Below, piece after piece: positions 43,137 to 50,772 of a stretch of 50,772 nt of DNA (position 1 is the first letter of the stretch; the number at the start of each line of letters is the position of its first letter). Where the stretch lies: the NCBI RefSeq assembly GCF_016429005.1, contig NZ_JAELTV010000007.1:1-50772 (forward strand), read 5' to 3'. This stretch comes from Pedobacter sp. ASV19 (GTDB lineage Bacteria > Bacteroidota > Bacteroidia > Sphingobacteriales > Sphingobacteriaceae). The translations under genes and the position numbers were made by a program. The notes beneath the pieces were generated by a model, which worked only from the letters and a program-made list of their open reading frames with translations, did no database searches and was not told the origin of the DNA.

Positions 43137-44906
43137 TTACCGGCTATCCAGACTCCTGATAAAATCGATCAATTCTTTTTTTTCTTTTTTGTTCAGGTGC
43201 AACGGTGCGGCGTCCAGAGTCTGGTTAGGAACTTTAATTCCTGCCCCTGTACCACCACCCTGATCATAGAAATCGATCACTTCTTCCAGGGTTTGGAATA
43301 CGCCATTGTGCATATATGGCGCAGTCCGGGCAGTGTTGCGTACAGTAGTAGTCTTAAAAGCATATTTATTGAAATCTTCTGGCTGGATGCCGTAGAGGCC
43401 CGGGTCAGCATCAATCTGTTTAGCCTTTCTTTTTTGAGGCACACCAATCACTTCAGCCTCCATCTGCATATAACGCGGTGGCAAGGAACCATTGAACAAT
43501 GGCAGGTAATGACAAGTTCCACAACGTGCCTTACCCATAAAAAGATTAAACCCTGCCAGCTCACTTTTTTTCATGGCCTGTTGATCCCCCTGCATAAAGA
43601 CATCAAAACGACTGTTCAACGCCGTCAGACTTCGTACATAAGCCCCCAGTGCGTTCATAACTTCAAAAGTATCAATGGCCATGCGGCCTTGCCCGGGATA
43701 GGCCAGACTGAACAGCTTTCGGTAGTTTTCGTCCTCCCATAGTTTACCAGCCGAGATCTGTATATCACCATGCATTTCGTCAGGATTTTGTACCACTTCC
43801 CGTGCCTGATCTTCCAGTGAAGGCGCACGCATATCATAAAATTGCCCTGGCTGTAAAGCAGCATTGATTAATGTCGGGGTATTCCGGGCAATTCTTTTTT
43901 TACCGGTAATATCCAGATTTTTGACCAGACCATCGGTAAAAGCCAGTTCGGGTTTATGGCAAGAAGCGCAACTACGTTTGCCGTTACCTGAAAGGAGGGG
44001 ATCAAAGAATAATTTCTTTCCCAAAACAACCTTTTCGGCCGTTACAGAATCTCCCGGTTCAGCAGTATAAGCATTCCGGTTAAAAGCATTCGCATCAAAC
44101 AAGGTTGCAGCATCCTGGTTGAGCAGACGATTATAGCGGATATCCGGTAATTTTAACCGGGTCTTTAACCGCTGAAGTGCCCTGCTCAATGGGTTGGCAT
44201 AACGAATCATAAAAGCGGCCCGGTCAAAACGATCAAAGCTTACCGGACTTTGCAAATAGCGGATGGCCGGATCAAATTCCGGCATATCATTGTAATAACC
44301 TGTCACTTGCTGCAAACTCTGCAAGGCTGCTGCCGACTCGGCAAAACAATTTTTAGACAAAGGATCGTCAAAATCATTAAGACCAAGTGTCTCCACCCGG
44401 AAAACTTCCAGTTTTAAGGCATCAAGAATCTGCCAGTCCTGCAGATCTGCCCGCAGAAAGTATTCTCTGAATTCCGCTGCGTTAACAGCCAGACGCTCCA
44501 ATAAACCTTTCAGTTCCTGCTTGTTCTTTAAAGCAACGCCCGGAAAAAGGTATTGTTCAACAACTTGTAGCCCATCAGGTTGGACCACCAATCCGCTGAG
44601 TTCAGTTTCCGGCACCGGCGGACCGTTCACCTGCCTTGCGGTAAGCGGGTCGAAGTATTCCGTGGCCCACTCCAAGCGCTTATAAGCCAGTCGCGCTTTG
44701 CGAAAACGCTTTTGCAGCAACTGACTGTGCGCAATATCCACTTTTGTGGCCTGCAGCAATCGAACAGCAAGTAGTAAGCTATCCGCCTGACGGATCAGTT
44801 GTTGTTTAACCTGACTAACAGGTGTATCCGGCTGTCGAAGAGAGAGCAGGGTAACCGTCGCCATTGCCAGAAAAACCAGAGCAATAACTCTAGAACTCGA
44901 AGGCAT
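43137..44906 (-). CDS. Di-heme cytochrome c peroxidase with imelysin-like N-terminal region
   Basis: The 589-residue exported protein (anchor or signal at 7-23) has two heme-binding motifs, C313-A-S-C-H317 and C462-G-T-C-H466, and ends in the MauG/CcpA-type region (PYMHNGVFQTLEEVIDFYDQG). The helical part at about 30-260 resembles imelysin proteins; the imelysin GxHxxE motif appears as G112-L-Q-V-V-E117 with H replaced by Q. The family reduces hydrogen peroxide or oxidises a partner in the periplasm. It overlaps the AcpA-type gene by 17 bases, so they are translationally linked. Confidence 0.85.
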   Translation of the reverse strand: MPSSSRVIALVFLAMATVTLLSLRQPDTPVSQVKQQLIRQADSLLLAVRLLQATKVDIAHSQLLQKRFRKARLAYKRLEWATEYFDPLTARQVNGPPVPETELSGLVVQPDGLQVVEQYLFPGVALKNKQELKGLLERLAVNAAEFREYFLRADLQDWQILDALKLEVFRVETLGLNDFDDPLSKNCFAESAAALQSLQQVTGYYNDMPEFDPAIRYLQSPVSFDRFDRAAFMIRYANPLSRALQRLKTRLKLPDIRYNRLLNQDAATLFDANAFNRNAYTAEPGDSVTAEKVVLGKKLFFDPLLSGNGKRSCASCHKPELAFTDGLVKNLDITGKKRIARNTPTLINAALQPGQFYDMRAPSLEDQAREVVQNPDEMHGDIQISAGKLWEDENYRKLFSLAYPGQGRMAIDTFEVMNALGAYVRSLTALNSRFDVFMQGDQQAMKKSELAGFNLFMGKARCGTCHYLPLFNGSLPPRYMQMEAEVIGVPQKRKAKQIDADPGLYGIQPEDFNKYAFKTTTVRNTARTAPYMHNGVFQTLEEVIDFYDQGGGTGAGIKVPNQTLDAAPLHLNKKEKKELIDFIRSLDSR

Positions 44907-46206
44907 GGCTTAGCGGGTCGGCTTTTTTATCACGGTCATTGAGCGGCTTCAAACCCCATCTCTTTTCAATAAAAGCCAGGATACTTACCGTTTCATAAAT
45001 GCTATGGTCTACATAACCTTTCTTTGCAAAAGGAGAGAAGATCAAGGCTGGTATACGTGTTCCAGGTCCCCATTTGTCAATTACAGGCGGAGCAACATGG
45101 TCCCAGAAACCACCGTTCTCATCATAGGTCAGAATAACCACCGCGTCCTTACCATTAGGTCCATTCAAGACCGCATTGATCAGTTCCACAGCATGACTTT
45201 CTCCACCGGTCACGGTCGATTCACCTGGGTGCTCGTTCTCCAGACCAATAGGTTTCACAAAAGAAACTGCTGGTAGTGTGCCCTTTTTCGCCGCATCCAA
45301 AAACTCGGTCTCGTCCTTCAAATGCTCCTTCCTACCCGGTGTGCCGGCAGCATAACGAGCGAAATATGCGAAAGGCTGGTGATGATAAGTAAATGATGGG
45401 GCTGGTTTCCCTGCCATAACATCATTCCATCCGCCGGAGTACCAAGCCCAGGAAATCCCCTTATCAGACAAACGGTCACCTATATTGGGTCCGGTCTGGT
45501 TCGGCACCAGAAAAGCAGGATTACCATTTTTCGGGTACAGGTTGATGGAATTGATGGTGTTCACGGCATACCCATCAGGCGTTACTGTACCATCCTTGAT
45601 GAGTTTACCTTGAGCATCTACCTGTGCCTTGATGCTGGCAGGTGCATTAGGAAACATAGGTGTAGCAGCAGCAACCAGCCATTGATGGTTCAGAAATGAC
45701 CCCCCGAAAACGCTATGGAAAAAATGATCACACACCGTGTATTTTCTGGCAAGATCGTATAGTGGCAAATCTTTGGTGCGATAATACCCCATAGCGAAAC
45801 CTTTAGTAAAGTTATAATGAGCAAACTTATTCATTTTCCCGCCATTGATCTGCAATTGCTCCTGATAAAAGCGATGGGTAACATCAGGACTAACCTGATC
45901 GGCAGCTACATATTGATCGATGTTAAAATAGGTATTGGGCAGATTTGTTGGAAAAGCACTGCTGCGTGGAATAGGCGGCAATGAACTATAGGGCTGATTT
46001 TCAGCATTCAACTGGATAATATTTTCTTGTTTAGCCTGCTCCAGGCCATCTGCACCAGGAAATTGCCCGTACAGGTTATCAAAGCTGTGGTTCTCCATAT
46101 AGATGACCACAACGTGTTTCACTTTATTCAATTGCGCGAACGCAGGTACAGCTGTCAGACCAAAAGCGGCCAATAAAAGAAATGGGGTTTTGAGGATTGC
46201 TCTCAT
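44890..46206 (-). CDS. AcpA/phospholipase C family phosphoesterase, exported
   Basis: The 438-residue protein has a signal peptide (1-24, ending AFAQ) and the family opening HVVVIYMENHSFDNLYG (31-47), with E38-N39 as the metal-binding pair. Later segments FHSVFGGSFLNHQWL and VVILTYDENGGFWDHV are typical of PF04185, which hydrolyses phosphomonoesters or phospholipids. It is the upstream gene of the pair with the di-heme peroxidase, with a 17-base overlap. Whether it is an acid phosphatase or a phospholipase cannot be told. Confidence 0.88.
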   Translation of the reverse strand: MRAILKTPFLLLAAFGLTAVPAFAQLNKVKHVVVIYMENHSFDNLYGQFPGADGLEQAKQENIIQLNAENQPYSSLPPIPRSSAFPTNLPNTYFNIDQYVAADQVSPDVTHRFYQEQLQINGGKMNKFAHYNFTKGFAMGYYRTKDLPLYDLARKYTVCDHFFHSVFGGSFLNHQWLVAAATPMFPNAPASIKAQVDAQGKLIKDGTVTPDGYAVNTINSINLYPKNGNPAFLVPNQTGPNIGDRLSDKGISWAWYSGGWNDVMAGKPAPSFTYHHQPFAYFARYAAGTPGRKEHLKDETEFLDAAKKGTLPAVSFVKPIGLENEHPGESTVTGGESHAVELINAVLNGPNGKDAVVILTYDENGGFWDHVAPPVIDKWGPGTRIPALIFSPFAKKGYVDHSIYETVSILAFIEKRWGLKPLNDRDKKADPLSHAFEF

Positions 46207-46217
46207 AAAATACCGAA

Positions 46218-46225
46218 CAAATTTA
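46218..46225 (-). promoter_or_regulatory. -7 promoter box of the phosphoesterase-peroxidase unit
   Basis: The minus strand reads TAAATTTG, matching TAnnTTTG, and ends 11 bases before the ATG, giving a short leader. No clear TTG upstream. Confidence 0.45.
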
Positions 46226-46299
46226 AGCCTAAGTAATTATTTATTAGTGATGGAAGACAGCACTAAGATCATTTTAGTACTGGAAACAAAGAGATGGGC

Positions 46300-46632
46300 T
46301 CAGGGCGCACCCGGTTGAAAACAGTGGTATAGCCCACACCGAAGCAATTGAACAGGAGAGGTACTCCCGGTTGGAACGAGGGCATTAAACAATATCTTGA
46401 CTAAATAGACAGGTGTCTTTTGCGTAAAGACCTTGACAGTCGCCACTTCTGCATGTTGCATGTGGTGATCATCCTTTTTTTTGATCAGCCGTTGAGATAG
46501 ATTCCAGGCCTGAGCAGCATTGGTTTTGCAACCGGAAACTCTAGACAACTGGTAGGCCAGACAAGGGCGCAACAGAAACATAAACACCCCAAGGGTGAAA
46601 ATATAAATGCCGATTCTCTTTTTGCAATTCAT
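46300..46632 (-). CDS. Small hypothetical exported protein
   Basis: The 110-residue reading has a hydrophobic segment at residues 7-26, ending CLAYQ, like a signal peptide. The rest is short and polar with a His-rich patch (DDHHMQHAEVA) and ends with the polypeptide CGLYHCFQPGAP. No family is recognised. The coding case is modest: it has an ATG and an open frame of fair length, but it may be spurious. Confidence 0.45.
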   Translation of the reverse strand: MNCKKRIGIYIFTLGVFMFLLRPCLAYQLSRVSGCKTNAAQAWNLSQRLIKKKDDHHMQHAEVATVKVFTQKTPVYLVKILFNALVPTGSTSPVQLLRCGLYHCFQPGAP

Positions 46633-46742
46633 TAATGACGAGATAAACCTACAGTTTATTGTTAGATTTTCCTAGTCCCTGGTTTATAAAAACTGCCCGG
46701 GATGTGGAATTAACACCCATTCAATGAACCCCAAAGACGCTT

Positions 46743-47207
46743 TTAATCGGGCTGCACGCGGTTAAAGGTCATTGTTGCAGGCGTAGGTGCATCGGCCGGA
46801 TAACTTGTGTAGTTTAAAGTCAGCTTGTTTCCATTCAACAAATAGGTAGCATTATCAAAATAACCACCGCTTACAGGCGTCCTTGAAATAATCTTGTCAT
46901 TATTTTTTCTGACTACTATTTCCTTAAAATTTGCGATCAGCTTATTTCCCTCCGTACTGTATGTGCCCTGCACATAGGTTACTTGTTGGGCTGCCTGGTC
47001 CCAGGACACAAAATGGATGCTGTCTTTTGACAACATCAATCCCCTTGGCATGATCGAGGAAACACCAGGATGTACATCCTCTGTCCAGTTACCAATTAAT
47101 TCGGGGGTAGGAACCACAACCGATTTATTCTTTTTACAGGCACTCGTTACTATTGTTAAAAGCAACAAAAAACTTAATAAACCTTTCCAATGTGCTGTGA
47201 CTTTCAT
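46743..47207 (-). CDS. Lipocalin-like lipoprotein
   Basis: The 154-residue protein has a lipobox ending at C24 (IVTSAC). The body starts with LIGNWTEDV and has alternating beta strands with GTYSTEGNKLIANF and LLNGNKLTLNYTS, the pattern of Bacteroidota lipocalin-like (DUF5640/DUF4923-type) lipoproteins that are taken to bind small hydrophobic ligands. It is a single gene divergent from the AAA ATPase gene. The ligand is unknown. Confidence 0.75.
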   Translation of the reverse strand: MKVTAHWKGLLSFLLLLTIVTSACKKNKSVVVPTPELIGNWTEDVHPGVSSIMPRGLMLSKDSIHFVSWDQAAQQVTYVQGTYSTEGNKLIANFKEIVVRKNNDKIISRTPVSGGYFDNATYLLNGNKLTLNYTSYPADAPTPATMTFNRVQPD

Positions 47208-47280
47208 AAGCGTAATTTTTAGACTAAAACGACAATTAAAAGGAATTCGCTACAGTAGAATAAAAATAATTACTTACACA

Positions 47281-47385
47281 TTTATCCACAGCCAAATTAA
47301 TGCATCCACATAAATTTTGGCTGCGGATATTTTTTTATCCACAGCCAAAATCCTATATTTGAAATGCGTTTTGGCTGCGGATAAA
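47281..47385. repeat. Tandem pair of inverted repeats upstream of the AAA ATPase gene
   Basis: The sequence ATCC[A/G]CAGCCAAA occurs four times in alternating orientation: 47281-47296 forward, 47315-47329 reverse, 47334-47350 forward, 47369-47385 reverse. Forward copies read CCACAG and reversed copies, when turned round, read CCGCAG. The pattern is a 53-54-base unit repeated twice. A partial half-site ATCCACA is at 47304-47310. It ends 35 bases before the ATPase ATG, where an operator or autoregulation site could lie. Confidence 0.85.
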
Positions 47386-47420
47386 ACTATTTTCATCGTT
47401 AACCATTAAAAAGAAGAAAA

Positions 47421-48854
47421 ATGGAAGCGCTTATTGGAAGAATAGCTGAGAAAAAAATACTATCAGAGATGCTTGTCTCGTCTTCGTCGGAACTTTTAGC
47501 GGTCTTTGGCAGGCGAAGGGTTGGAAAAACTTTCCTAATCCGCTCAGTTTTCCAGAAACAGCTCATCTTTGAGCTTTCGGGAGTGCATGATGCTAATGCT
47601 TCCGAGCAACTGCTCAATTTCAGCAAAGCCATTGCAGAGGCATTAGGTTCCCAATTACCGCTCGCAGTTCCTAAAAACTGGACGGAAGCCTTCTGGCAAC
47701 TCAGGGAATTTGCAAGTCCTATCCTTAAGAAGAGAAAGGCTGTCATTTTCTTTGACGAATTCCCCTGGTTAAGTTCCCATAAATCAGGCTTTCTTTCCGC
47801 ATTTGAATATTTCTGGAACCAATGGGCATCACAACAGCCGAATCTGATCGTTGCGATATGTGGGTCTGCAGCCAGTTGGATGATCAAAAAAGTTGTCAAC
47901 AGCAAAGGAGGCCTGCACAACCGGTTGACGCGGAAAATACGTCTTTTGCCTTTCACACTGCACGAGACAGAACAGTACCTGAAAAGCAATAATATCCATA
48001 TTGACCGTTACCAGGTGTTGACCATTTTTATGGCAATGGGCGGTGTACCACATTATCTAAAAGAACTCAAAAAAGGGGAAAGCGCCACTCAGGCAATTGA
48101 CAGACTCTTCTTCACTAAGGATGGTCTACTTTCAACAGAATTCGCAAACCTTTACCGCTCTCTTTTCGAAAACGCAGACAGGCATATTTCTGTAGTCAAA
48201 GCACTCGCGGACAAGCCATCCGGATTGACAAGAAATGAGATCATTGATACCTGTAACCTACAAAGTGGGGGAACCACAAGTCTCTTACTCGAGGAACTTG
48301 AGGAGTCTGGCTTCATTACGCCCTACCTGCCTTTCCAGAAAAATGCCAATAAGAGCATCTACAAACTCAGTGACGAATACAGCCTTTTCTACCTCAAATT
48401 TATCGAACATTCCAGGGCCACCGGTGCAGGCACATGGATCAAGAAATCATCGGCATCCTCATGGAGGAGTTGGAGCGGTTATGCTTTTGAAGGAATCTGC
48501 CTGAAACATACAGATAACATTAAGCAAGCGCTGGGCATTTCCGGAGTGTTTACTGAAACTTCAGCTTGGCGACACGCCCCAAGAACTGGAAATGGTGCAC
48601 AGATCGATCTGTTGCTGGACAGGCAGGATAATATCATCAGTATATGTGAAATGAAGTTCTCCAATACTGAATTCGTAATAGATAAGACGTATGCTTCAGA
48701 ATTGCAGCAGAAACTTGATGTATTCCGTCGGGAGAGCAAGACTAAAAAAACATTGTTTCTCTCCATGGTCACCACCTATGGTGTTAAAAATAATGTTTAT
48801 GCTATCGGTTTAGTACAAAACCAGGTCACCATGGACGATTTGTTCCTGCCTTAA
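47421..48854 (+). CDS. AAA ATPase with C-terminal DUF234/PD-(D/E)XK nuclease-like domain
   Basis: The 477-residue protein belongs to the COG1672-type AAA ATPases. Walker A is G30-R-R-R-V-G-K-T37, Walker B AVIFFDEF (107-114, D112-E113). A winged helix lies at about 265-325 (RNEIIDTCNL). The C-terminal domain has the nuclease-like set E357, D396 (GAQIDLLLD) and E410-M-K412. Family members are multi-copy in bacteria and archaea and of unclear role; some are linked to mobile DNA or defence. No neighbours suggest a function. Two inverted-repeat units precede it. Confidence 0.88.
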   Translation: MEALIGRIAEKKILSEMLVSSSSELLAVFGRRRVGKTFLIRSVFQKQLIFELSGVHDANASEQLLNFSKAIAEALGSQLPLAVPKNWTEAFWQLREFASPILKKRKAVIFFDEFPWLSSHKSGFLSAFEYFWNQWASQQPNLIVAICGSAASWMIKKVVNSKGGLHNRLTRKIRLLPFTLHETEQYLKSNNIHIDRYQVLTIFMAMGGVPHYLKELKKGESATQAIDRLFFTKDGLLSTEFANLYRSLFENADRHISVVKALADKPSGLTRNEIIDTCNLQSGGTTSLLLEELEESGFITPYLPFQKNANKSIYKLSDEYSLFYLKFIEHSRATGAGTWIKKSSASSWRSWSGYAFEGICLKHTDNIKQALGISGVFTETSAWRHAPRTGNGAQIDLLLDRQDNIISICEMKFSNTEFVIDKTYASELQQKLDVFRRESKTKKTLFLSMVTTYGVKNNVYAIGLVQNQVTMDDLFLP

Positions 48855-48920
48855 TTACAATATAACCCACCTGATTTTACTTGTTACTCAATTCTTGTTG
48901 CATAGATTGTTACCTGTGTT

Positions 48921-48954
48921 TATGGCGTGATATAAATTTTTATATCACGCCATA
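48921..48954. repeat. Perfect 16-bp palindrome after the AAA ATPase gene
   Basis: TATGGCGTGATATAAA (48921-48936) and its exact complement (48939-48954) enclose a 2-base loop. No T run follows on either strand, so a conventional terminator is unlikely. It could be a cruciform site or protein-binding site. A distinct motif from the upstream repeats. Confidence 0.6.
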
Positions 48955-49007
48955 ATGCATGCAAAAAGATTATCGGATTAGCTTTGAAACAATAAATTTT
49001 AAGTTAA

Positions 49008-50330
49008 TTATAAAATTTCTCCATCGCCTGGATCTGGAATATCTCCACCACCAGTTGGCGGCACCAAAAACACCTTGTCTATAGTGGATGTACCACAGCT
49101 ATTACTAAAAGTTAAGATTACTCCAAAATTATTACTAACCCCGTTAAAATTATTCCTATCCGGCTTAACAATAACATTCGGGGTTCCCTGTCCTGACACG
49201 ATTACCCCACCATAAACTACCCAGGCATAAGTTGCACTTGGATCAGAAATCTCAGCAGACAGGCCTGAATTTATACCTCCCGGTATTGTATTCCCTCCAT
49301 TATTAATAATATTATTATATGAGCCAACAGCAACCTGTTTATAACTAGACGTAGAATTTAATGTTATCCTACCATTAGCATTTCCAATCCTTGTAACTTT
49401 CCATTGATTATTTCCGAGACTTGTTAAACTTGCAACTCCACTGGCATTACTTATGGTTATTATTCCTGAGCCAGTCGAGAATATTCCTTCTGAACAAATT
49501 TGATCTGGCCCGGAGATCTTTGCGCCATATAAAGTTGCAAGCCCTTGTTTGTCACCTTCTGAGAGGTGGTCCCGCTGAGTGGGCCAGCCCGTTCCGTCGA
49601 TTTTTGTCATATAAGGATTAGATGCATATAGCATAATCGAATCAAAGTCGAAAGGCCCCACGCTTTGTGAAAAAGGCGAGATATTATATTGAGATTTTAA
49701 ATCATTATTTGGGATTTGGTCCATATGAACAATCACATAATTATCTCTATCAGGCCTACATTGTTCATGAAAGAAGCCAAGAGAATGCATAATTTCGTGA
49801 GCTATCGATCCGGTAGATTGACTAGTGGAAATCTTTATTTCTTTTGTTCCATTTTCCATTCCAATAGCGTTACTCCATGAGGCAGATTCATTCGTATCGT
49901 AGAAAGTAACATAATTAGTCTCATTTGTTCTGGGAACAAAGTAAATATTTGCAACTGCCGAAATCCATGACATAGCGGTTAAGATCTCTGAGGTCCTGTT
50001 TGATTGAATTTTATAGACCCATACATTGTTTGTCCATTTCTTTGTAAAATCAGTTATAATTGTACTCCGCTCAACTGTACTTAAATTACTGTTAGCCATT
50101 CTTTTTAAGATATTGAATTGCCTTTCACTAAGGATCTCATCCTCCGAAAAATAATATTTACCTTCGGCCTCTTTTATAATCGTTTCATTTCCGTTGATCA
50201 TCAACTTGTGAAAAGTAACACCCTTCGTTGAGGTGACTTCTGATGGAATGTCATTTGAATCTCTTTTACATGAGTTTAGAGTAGCGAGACTAAATAACAG
50301 GAAAAGTGAGAGTTTTAATAATGTTTTCAT
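49008..50330 (-). CDS. Astacin-like zinc metalloprotease lipoprotein
   Basis: The 440-residue protein has a lipobox ending at C21 (TLNSC). The astacin zinc site is intact: H178-E-I-M-H182-S-L-G-F-F-H188-E189, and the Met-turn is SIMLY (231-235) with the metal-linked tyrosine Y235. The C-terminal part (about 275-440) is a beta-rich Ig/PKD-like region with Gly/Asn-rich strands. It is probably a surface-attached protease; its N-terminal 30-100 may be a propeptide. The gene is visibly more A+T-rich than most neighbours. Confidence 0.9.
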   Translation of the reverse strand: MKTLLKLSLFLLFSLATLNSCKRDSNDIPSEVTSTKGVTFHKLMINGNETIIKEAEGKYYFSEDEILSERQFNILKRMANSNLSTVERSTIITDFTKKWTNNVWVYKIQSNRTSEILTAMSWISAVANIYFVPRTNETNYVTFYDTNESASWSNAIGMENGTKEIKISTSQSTGSIAHEIMHSLGFFHEQCRPDRDNYVIVHMDQIPNNDLKSQYNISPFSQSVGPFDFDSIMLYASNPYMTKIDGTGWPTQRDHLSEGDKQGLATLYGAKISGPDQICSEGIFSTGSGIITISNASGVASLTSLGNNQWKVTRIGNANGRITLNSTSSYKQVAVGSYNNIINNGGNTIPGGINSGLSAEISDPSATYAWVVYGGVIVSGQGTPNVIVKPDRNNFNGVSNNFGVILTFSNSCGTSTIDKVFLVPPTGGGDIPDPGDGEIL

Positions 50331-50347
50331 TTTTTTTCATTTTTAGG

Positions 50348-50696
50348 TTAAAAAATAAAGTAGTTTATTGTGATATAAATGGTGTTTTTGGTATGTTTAA
50401 TTTCATTTAGTCGTGTTGTCAGAACATCTCCTTTAGAAGTAAATAAAACATCCTTTCCGTTCGTTAAATTTTGCTTCATAAAAGAGCATCCTAAACCCAT
50501 GCTTAAGCTATTCGTTAAAAAAACATTAGCACTAACCAAGGAAGAAAGTGTTATTCCATGGCCATTATGTTCATAACTTATTGGCTGGGCAAAATCCTTT
50601 CTAAGATTCCAATTCCCTGAAGCATAATAGAACGTTCTATATAAACCAAGTTCAAGCGAAAGATTAACAACTCGATTAATCGAATAACTGGAACTC
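50348..50696 (-). CDS. Outer-membrane beta-barrel protein, C-terminal fragment
   Basis: About 115 genuine residues are seen, with alternating beta strands, many Ser, Asn and Tyr, and a C-terminal aromatic (YFIF) like a barrel closing strand. The N-terminal part is lost at the contig end. The apparent opening MCIRDR (positions 50696-50713) is not protein: it is the translated Nextera mosaic-end sequence. It lies upstream of the astacin gene on the same strand. Confidence 0.7.

Positions 50697-50772
<76 letters not shown>

Noticed and set aside
47281-47385. Alternating repeats considered as a CRISPR array
   Set aside because: The copies alternate in orientation, are only about 16 bases long, and no cas genes are present.
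48921-48954. Palindrome considered as a plain terminator
   Set aside because: No T run follows on either strand and the loop is only two bases.

Overview
The window looks like one assembled contig from a Bacteroidota bacterium, most likely Sphingobacteriaceae and close to Pedobacter. The reasons are a SusC/SusD pair run by an ECF sigma factor and a FecR anti-sigma factor, an Oar-like TonB-dependent receptor, TlpA/DUF4369 and DUF4407 proteins, the rplM-rpsI-rpsB-tsf ribosomal operon, and repeated promoter boxes of the Bacteroidota type TAnnTTTG. Both ends are sequencing artefacts: poly-C plus Illumina P7/Nextera adaptor at the left, Nextera mosaic end plus poly-G at the right. No tRNA, rRNA, CRISPR array, insertion sequence or integrase was seen.

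Layout. 0.1-0.6 kb: cut-off ABC exporter gene. 0.7-8.8 kb: translation block read leftward (rplM, rpsI, rpsB, tsf, then pyrH, frr), interrupted by nagA and by a rightward pair of M16 peptidases that ends in a perfect 27-bp bidirectional terminator. 8.8-9.45 kb: gene-poor stretch with a large inverted repeat. 9.5-11.8 kb: YtxH-like protein, MBL/beta-CASP hydrolase, methyltransferase. 11.9-22.5 kb: housekeeping and peptide metabolism (PepT, M14 carboxypeptidase, rhomboid protease, dipeptide epimerase, rhodanese, DUF4407, M28 peptidase, GNAT, thiamine-pyrophosphokinase-like protein). 22.6-31.8 kb: an ECF sigma/FecR/SusC/SusD/lipoprotein/TlpA nutrient-uptake operon. 31.9-35.7 kb: GNAT and an Oar-like receptor. 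35.8-41.5 kb: a probable double-glycine peptide export locus. 41.6-50.7 kb: alcohol dehydrogenase, di-heme peroxidase and AcpA-type phosphoesterase, lipoproteins, an AAA ATPase fused to a nuclease-like domain, an astacin-like lipoprotein, and the cut end of a beta-barrel gene.

The most interesting part is 36.7-41.5 kb. A 68-residue precursor has a bacteriocin-type leader ending in Gly-Gly and a Cys-free, glycine-rich core. A strong hairpin separates it from an HlyD-type adaptor and a C39 peptidase-containing ABC transporter on the same strand. A CPBP-family intramembrane protease gene, a family known to supply bacteriocin immunity, is divergent next to it. Together these look like a complete peptide secretion system. 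A second candidate is the AAA ATPase/PD-(D/E)XK gene at 47.4-48.9 kb, which is preceded by two tandem inverted-repeat units.
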